DNA of 64,000 bases, from positions 62,001 to 126,000 of the forward strand of contig NZ_JANUEM010000005.1 in the NCBI RefSeq assembly GCF_024809855.1. Reading direction: 5' to 3'. The notes below the pieces were generated by a model, which saw only the letters and a list, made by a program, of their open reading frames with translations, was not told the DNA's origin and did not search any database. A program made the position numbers and the translations under genes. This document shows, in pieces, positions 63,405 to 64,000 of the stretch. Every line of letters starts with the position of its first letter. Position 1 is the first letter of the stretch. Source of the stretch: Rheinheimera pacifica (GTDB lineage: Bacteria; Pseudomonadota; Gammaproteobacteria; Enterobacterales; Alteromonadaceae).

Positions 63405-63727
63405 GCTGTAACTCCTGACACCCATTAAAGGGTTGATAATAGTTTTCTAAATGACTGTTCAAACAGAAGATGCGATGAGAATATGACGCAAATCTATTTC
63501 TCAAACATGCTAACGTAACAAACATGGTTACATAAAATGCCAATTACTGCAATTCATGTAACTTTTAAAATTTCTTGATGGTGAAAATAGGGTTACTGCT
63601 ACGCTGTTGGAGAGAAGAATGTTAATCAGGGCAGAGCAGAATCTGAGAAGGGGAGAATATGCAACCAAATAACTGGGACAACTATGGGTGGTAAAACCGC
63701 TGTTGCTGCGTTAAAAGGCCGTAAAAA
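63405..63727. other. 323-base region between the methyltransferase and the hydrolase
   Basis: AT-rich region with promoters for both divergent genes. It contains an inverted repeat GTTACAT (63527-63533) / ATGTAAC (63556-63562) and three overlapping mini-ORFs: 63619-63672 (17 residues), 63659-63694 (MQPNNWDNYGW, after AGGGGAG) and 63684-63731 (MGGKTAVAALKGRKN), the last overlapping the hydrolase start. No larger gene seen. Confidence 0.45.
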
Positions 63728-64000
63728 TTGAAGTTAGTGCTATTACCCGGAATGGATGGAACCGGAATATTATTTGACCCGCTGCTGGCAAATATTCAGA
63801 GCGTGGAGGTAGTGGTTTTACCCTTACCCAATGAAGGTGAGCAAGATTATAAATCTCTGGCAGAGTACATATTAAAACGTCTTCCGGATGAAGACTTTAT
63901 TCTCGTTGCCGAGTCATTCTCCGGTGGTATTGCCGCATTCCTATCACAGCTGCCAGTACCGCATTTAAAAGGTATCATCTTCGTTGCTTCGTTCTTATCG
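63728..64000 (+). CDS. alpha/beta hydrolase (partial)
   Basis: 91 codons reach the window edge without a stop. From a TTG start it reads KLVLLPGMDGTGILFDPLL, the beta-strand/oxyanion block of alpha/beta hydrolases, and the nucleophile elbow AESFSGG (about residue 62-68). The TTG overlaps the stop of a 15-codon frame (ATTGA), suggesting translational coupling. The rest and the Asp/His of the triad are beyond base 64000. Confidence 0.75.
   Translation, partial: MKLVLLPGMDGTGILFDPLLANIQSVEVVVLPLPNEGEQDYKSLAEYILKRLPDEDFILVAESFSGGIAAFLSQLPVPHLKGIIFVASFLS

Noticed and set aside
1..64000. tRNA, rRNA or tmRNA genes
   Set aside because: I saw no cloverleaf with a CCA end or conserved T-loop, and no conserved rRNA stretches; a tool-based scan might still find a small RNA.

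Overview
The window looks like a piece of chromosome from a gammaproteobacterium of the Alteromonadales/Chromatiaceae type (Rheinheimera, Alishewanella or Arsukibacterium would fit). I infer this from protein similarity to enteric and Shewanella-type families, from many gene pairs kept in the same order as in Escherichia coli (tesA/ybbA/ybbP, folX/yfcH, hdfR/maoP, fadI/fadJ, smrB/prmB/aroC/yfcL), from the moderate base composition and from the many c-di-GMP/HDOD signalling proteins. No rRNA, tRNA, CRISPR array, prophage or intact insertion sequence was seen. Genes are dense.

Layout. 1-3630: tesA (cut by the window edge) divergent from the ybbA-ybbP ABC exporter. 3627-4931: yfcH and folX. 5023-7266: a PepSY protein and a PhoP/PhoQ-like two-component system in one operon. 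7628-10802: a ComEA-type DNA-binding protein, an EAL-HDOD protein and the proline symporter putP. 11033-17845: a six-gene MoxR/Bat operon (AAA ATPase, DUF58, DUF4381, two VWA proteins, BatD). 18045-21487: fadI-fadJ, preceded by a 17-base FadR-type operator and a second palindrome resembling a PsrA site. 21556-23104: a small membrane protein, hdfR and maoP. 23156-28235: a GGDEF/EAL protein and a large M16 peptidase. 28437-34937: sixA, smrB, the prmB-aroC-MFS-NAD kinase-yfcL run, and fklB.

35047-38673 is more accessory: a GNAT enzyme, a small zinc-ribbon-like protein, an unrecognised two-gene unit (35999-37062), and an ArsR regulator with an Old Yellow Enzyme behind a dyad operator. 38729-44710: dsbB, fadR (the likely regulator of fadIJ in the same window), a three-domain sulfur protein (cysteine desulfurase + persulfide dioxygenase + rhodanese), an ECF sigma/ChrR-type anti-sigma pair and azoR. 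44895-53966: an S9 peptidase, two divergent RluA-type pseudouridine synthases, a lactate permease, a rhombosortase, gamma-glutamyltransferase and a crotonase. 53978-58822: a lipoprotein, cysK, a second MoxR/VWA pair and a BASS transporter. 58858-61104: an HDOD protein divergent from a second EAL-HDOD protein. 61202-64000: a DUF3592 protein, a gene destroyed by an IS (start, IS end and 3' end all visible), a pentapeptide-repeat protein, a methyltransferase and the start of an alpha/beta hydrolase preceded by three tiled mini-ORFs.

The most notable items are the three-domain sulfur enzyme (40290-42542), the double-operator fadIJ promoter, a 65-base dispersed repeat present twice in opposite orientation (47394-47458 and 56542-56606, 60/65 identical), the IS scar at 61906-62105, and the unrecognised gene pair at 35999-37062.
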